A model generated the notes under the pieces. That model was given only the letters and a program-made list of their open reading frames with translations. It was not told where the DNA came from and searched no databases. The translations under genes were made by a program, and so were the position numbers. A DNA stretch of 6,438 nucleotides. Source: Ruminococcaceae bacterium UBA866 (GTDB lineage Bacteria > Bacillota > Clostridia > Oscillospirales > Ruminococcaceae). Each line of letters starts with the position of its first letter. Position 1 is the stretch's first letter. The stretch is from contig DBGA01000070.1 in NCBI GenBank assembly GCA_002295325.1, positions 67,803-74,240 on the forward strand, read 5' to 3'. Of the stretch, positions 6,330 through 6,438 are shown in pieces.

Positions 6330-6416
6330 TGTGACAAGTTCAGTGCTTGTGGTTTTTGTCGTTTGCTAAAAATAGATAAGAACTGCAAAAAGTGCTCGCA
6401 TTACTTGGTTATGTGA
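6330..6416 (+). CDS. candidate cysteine-rich zinc-knuckle mini-ORF, start unclear
   Basis: This frame, from TGT at 6330 to TGA at 6414-6416, encodes 28 residues with five cysteines. A first Cys opens the frame, and then CGFC and CKKC are separated by eight residues (C-x2-C-x8-C-x2-C), a spacing that could bind one zinc ion. A promoter (6255-6283) and GAGGG (6315-6319) stand upstream. The ATG with ideal 9-nt spacing (6329-6331) is followed at once by TGA and is out of this frame by one base. In the Cys frame there are only ATA and GTA codons near the Shine-Dalgarno. The sole upstream standard start, TTG at 6255, is inside the -35 box. The peptide may begin at a non-standard codon, be a gene broken by loss of a TG dinucleotide (ATGTGTGAC to ATGTGAC), reflect a sequence error, or be chance. 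I do not recognise a family. Confidence 0.3.
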   Translation, partial: CDKFSACGFCRLLKIDKNCKKCSHYLVM

Positions 6417-6438
6417 AATATCACCCCGCAATTACTAC

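Noticed and set aside
6331..6369. 12-codon ORF starting at GTG 6331 after GAGGG
   Set aside because: It has acceptable ribosome-site spacing but yields a short hydrophobic peptide with no recognisable feature. The Cys-rich frame overlapping it is the more interesting reading.
6330..6416. Cys-rich frame as a relocated fin (yabK) gene
   Set aside because: Fin is about 76 aa with its CxxC pairs far apart; this frame is 28 residues with pairs eight residues apart.
6413..6438. Possible start of another gene at GTG 6413, overlapping the Cys-frame stop
   Set aside because: Only eight full codons are visible and there is no clear Shine-Dalgarno; too little to annotate.

Overview
The window looks like a chromosomal housekeeping segment from a low-GC Firmicute, most likely a member of the Clostridia. 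The evidence is an AT-rich base composition, strong GGAGG-type ribosome binding sites, promoters of the TTGACA / extended -10 type, and the pth-mfd gene pair that is typical of Firmicutes. The Pth with a short N-terminal extension and the Clostridia-like Ddl suggest an Oscillospirales/Ruminococcaceae-like gut organism, but that placement is inference.

Layout. On the minus strand, reading right to left from about 1700, are ddl (D-alanine--D-alanine ligase, 1665-610) and then, 54 bp on, the first 185 codons of murI (glutamate racemase, 555-1, cut by the window edge). Both enzymes supply D-amino acids for peptidoglycan precursors, so this is a small cell-wall operon. On the plus strand are pth (peptidyl-tRNA hydrolase, 1947-2540) and mfd (transcription-repair coupling factor, 2615-6070), 74 bp apart and probably co-transcribed. 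The two units diverge from a 281-bp spacer that holds two convincing sigma-A-type promoters, one per direction. Both have 17-bp spacing and an extended -10 (TGC plus hexamer). A GC-rich hairpin lies in the pth leader.

Downstream of mfd (6071-6438) there is no clear full-length gene, but the stretch is structured. Ten bases after the mfd stop is a 57-bp two-hairpin element closed by TTGTAGGG/CCCTACAA, resembling a dispersed REP- or MITE-like repeat. After an AT-rich stretch comes a good promoter (TTGAAA, 17 bp, TGT-TATATT) whose predicted start point falls on a pair of AGTTTAAAC palindromic boxes. Beyond these is a short open frame with a C-x2-C / C-x8 / C-x2-C zinc-knuckle pattern. That frame has a well-placed Shine-Dalgarno but no in-frame standard start codon.

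The four main genes are ordinary and intact apart from the murI truncation, and I see no defence system, mobile gene cassette, CRISPR array, rRNA or tRNA. The parts worth a second look are the 3' intergenic region (repeat, promoter with paired boxes, cysteine-rich mini-ORF) and the divergent promoter region.
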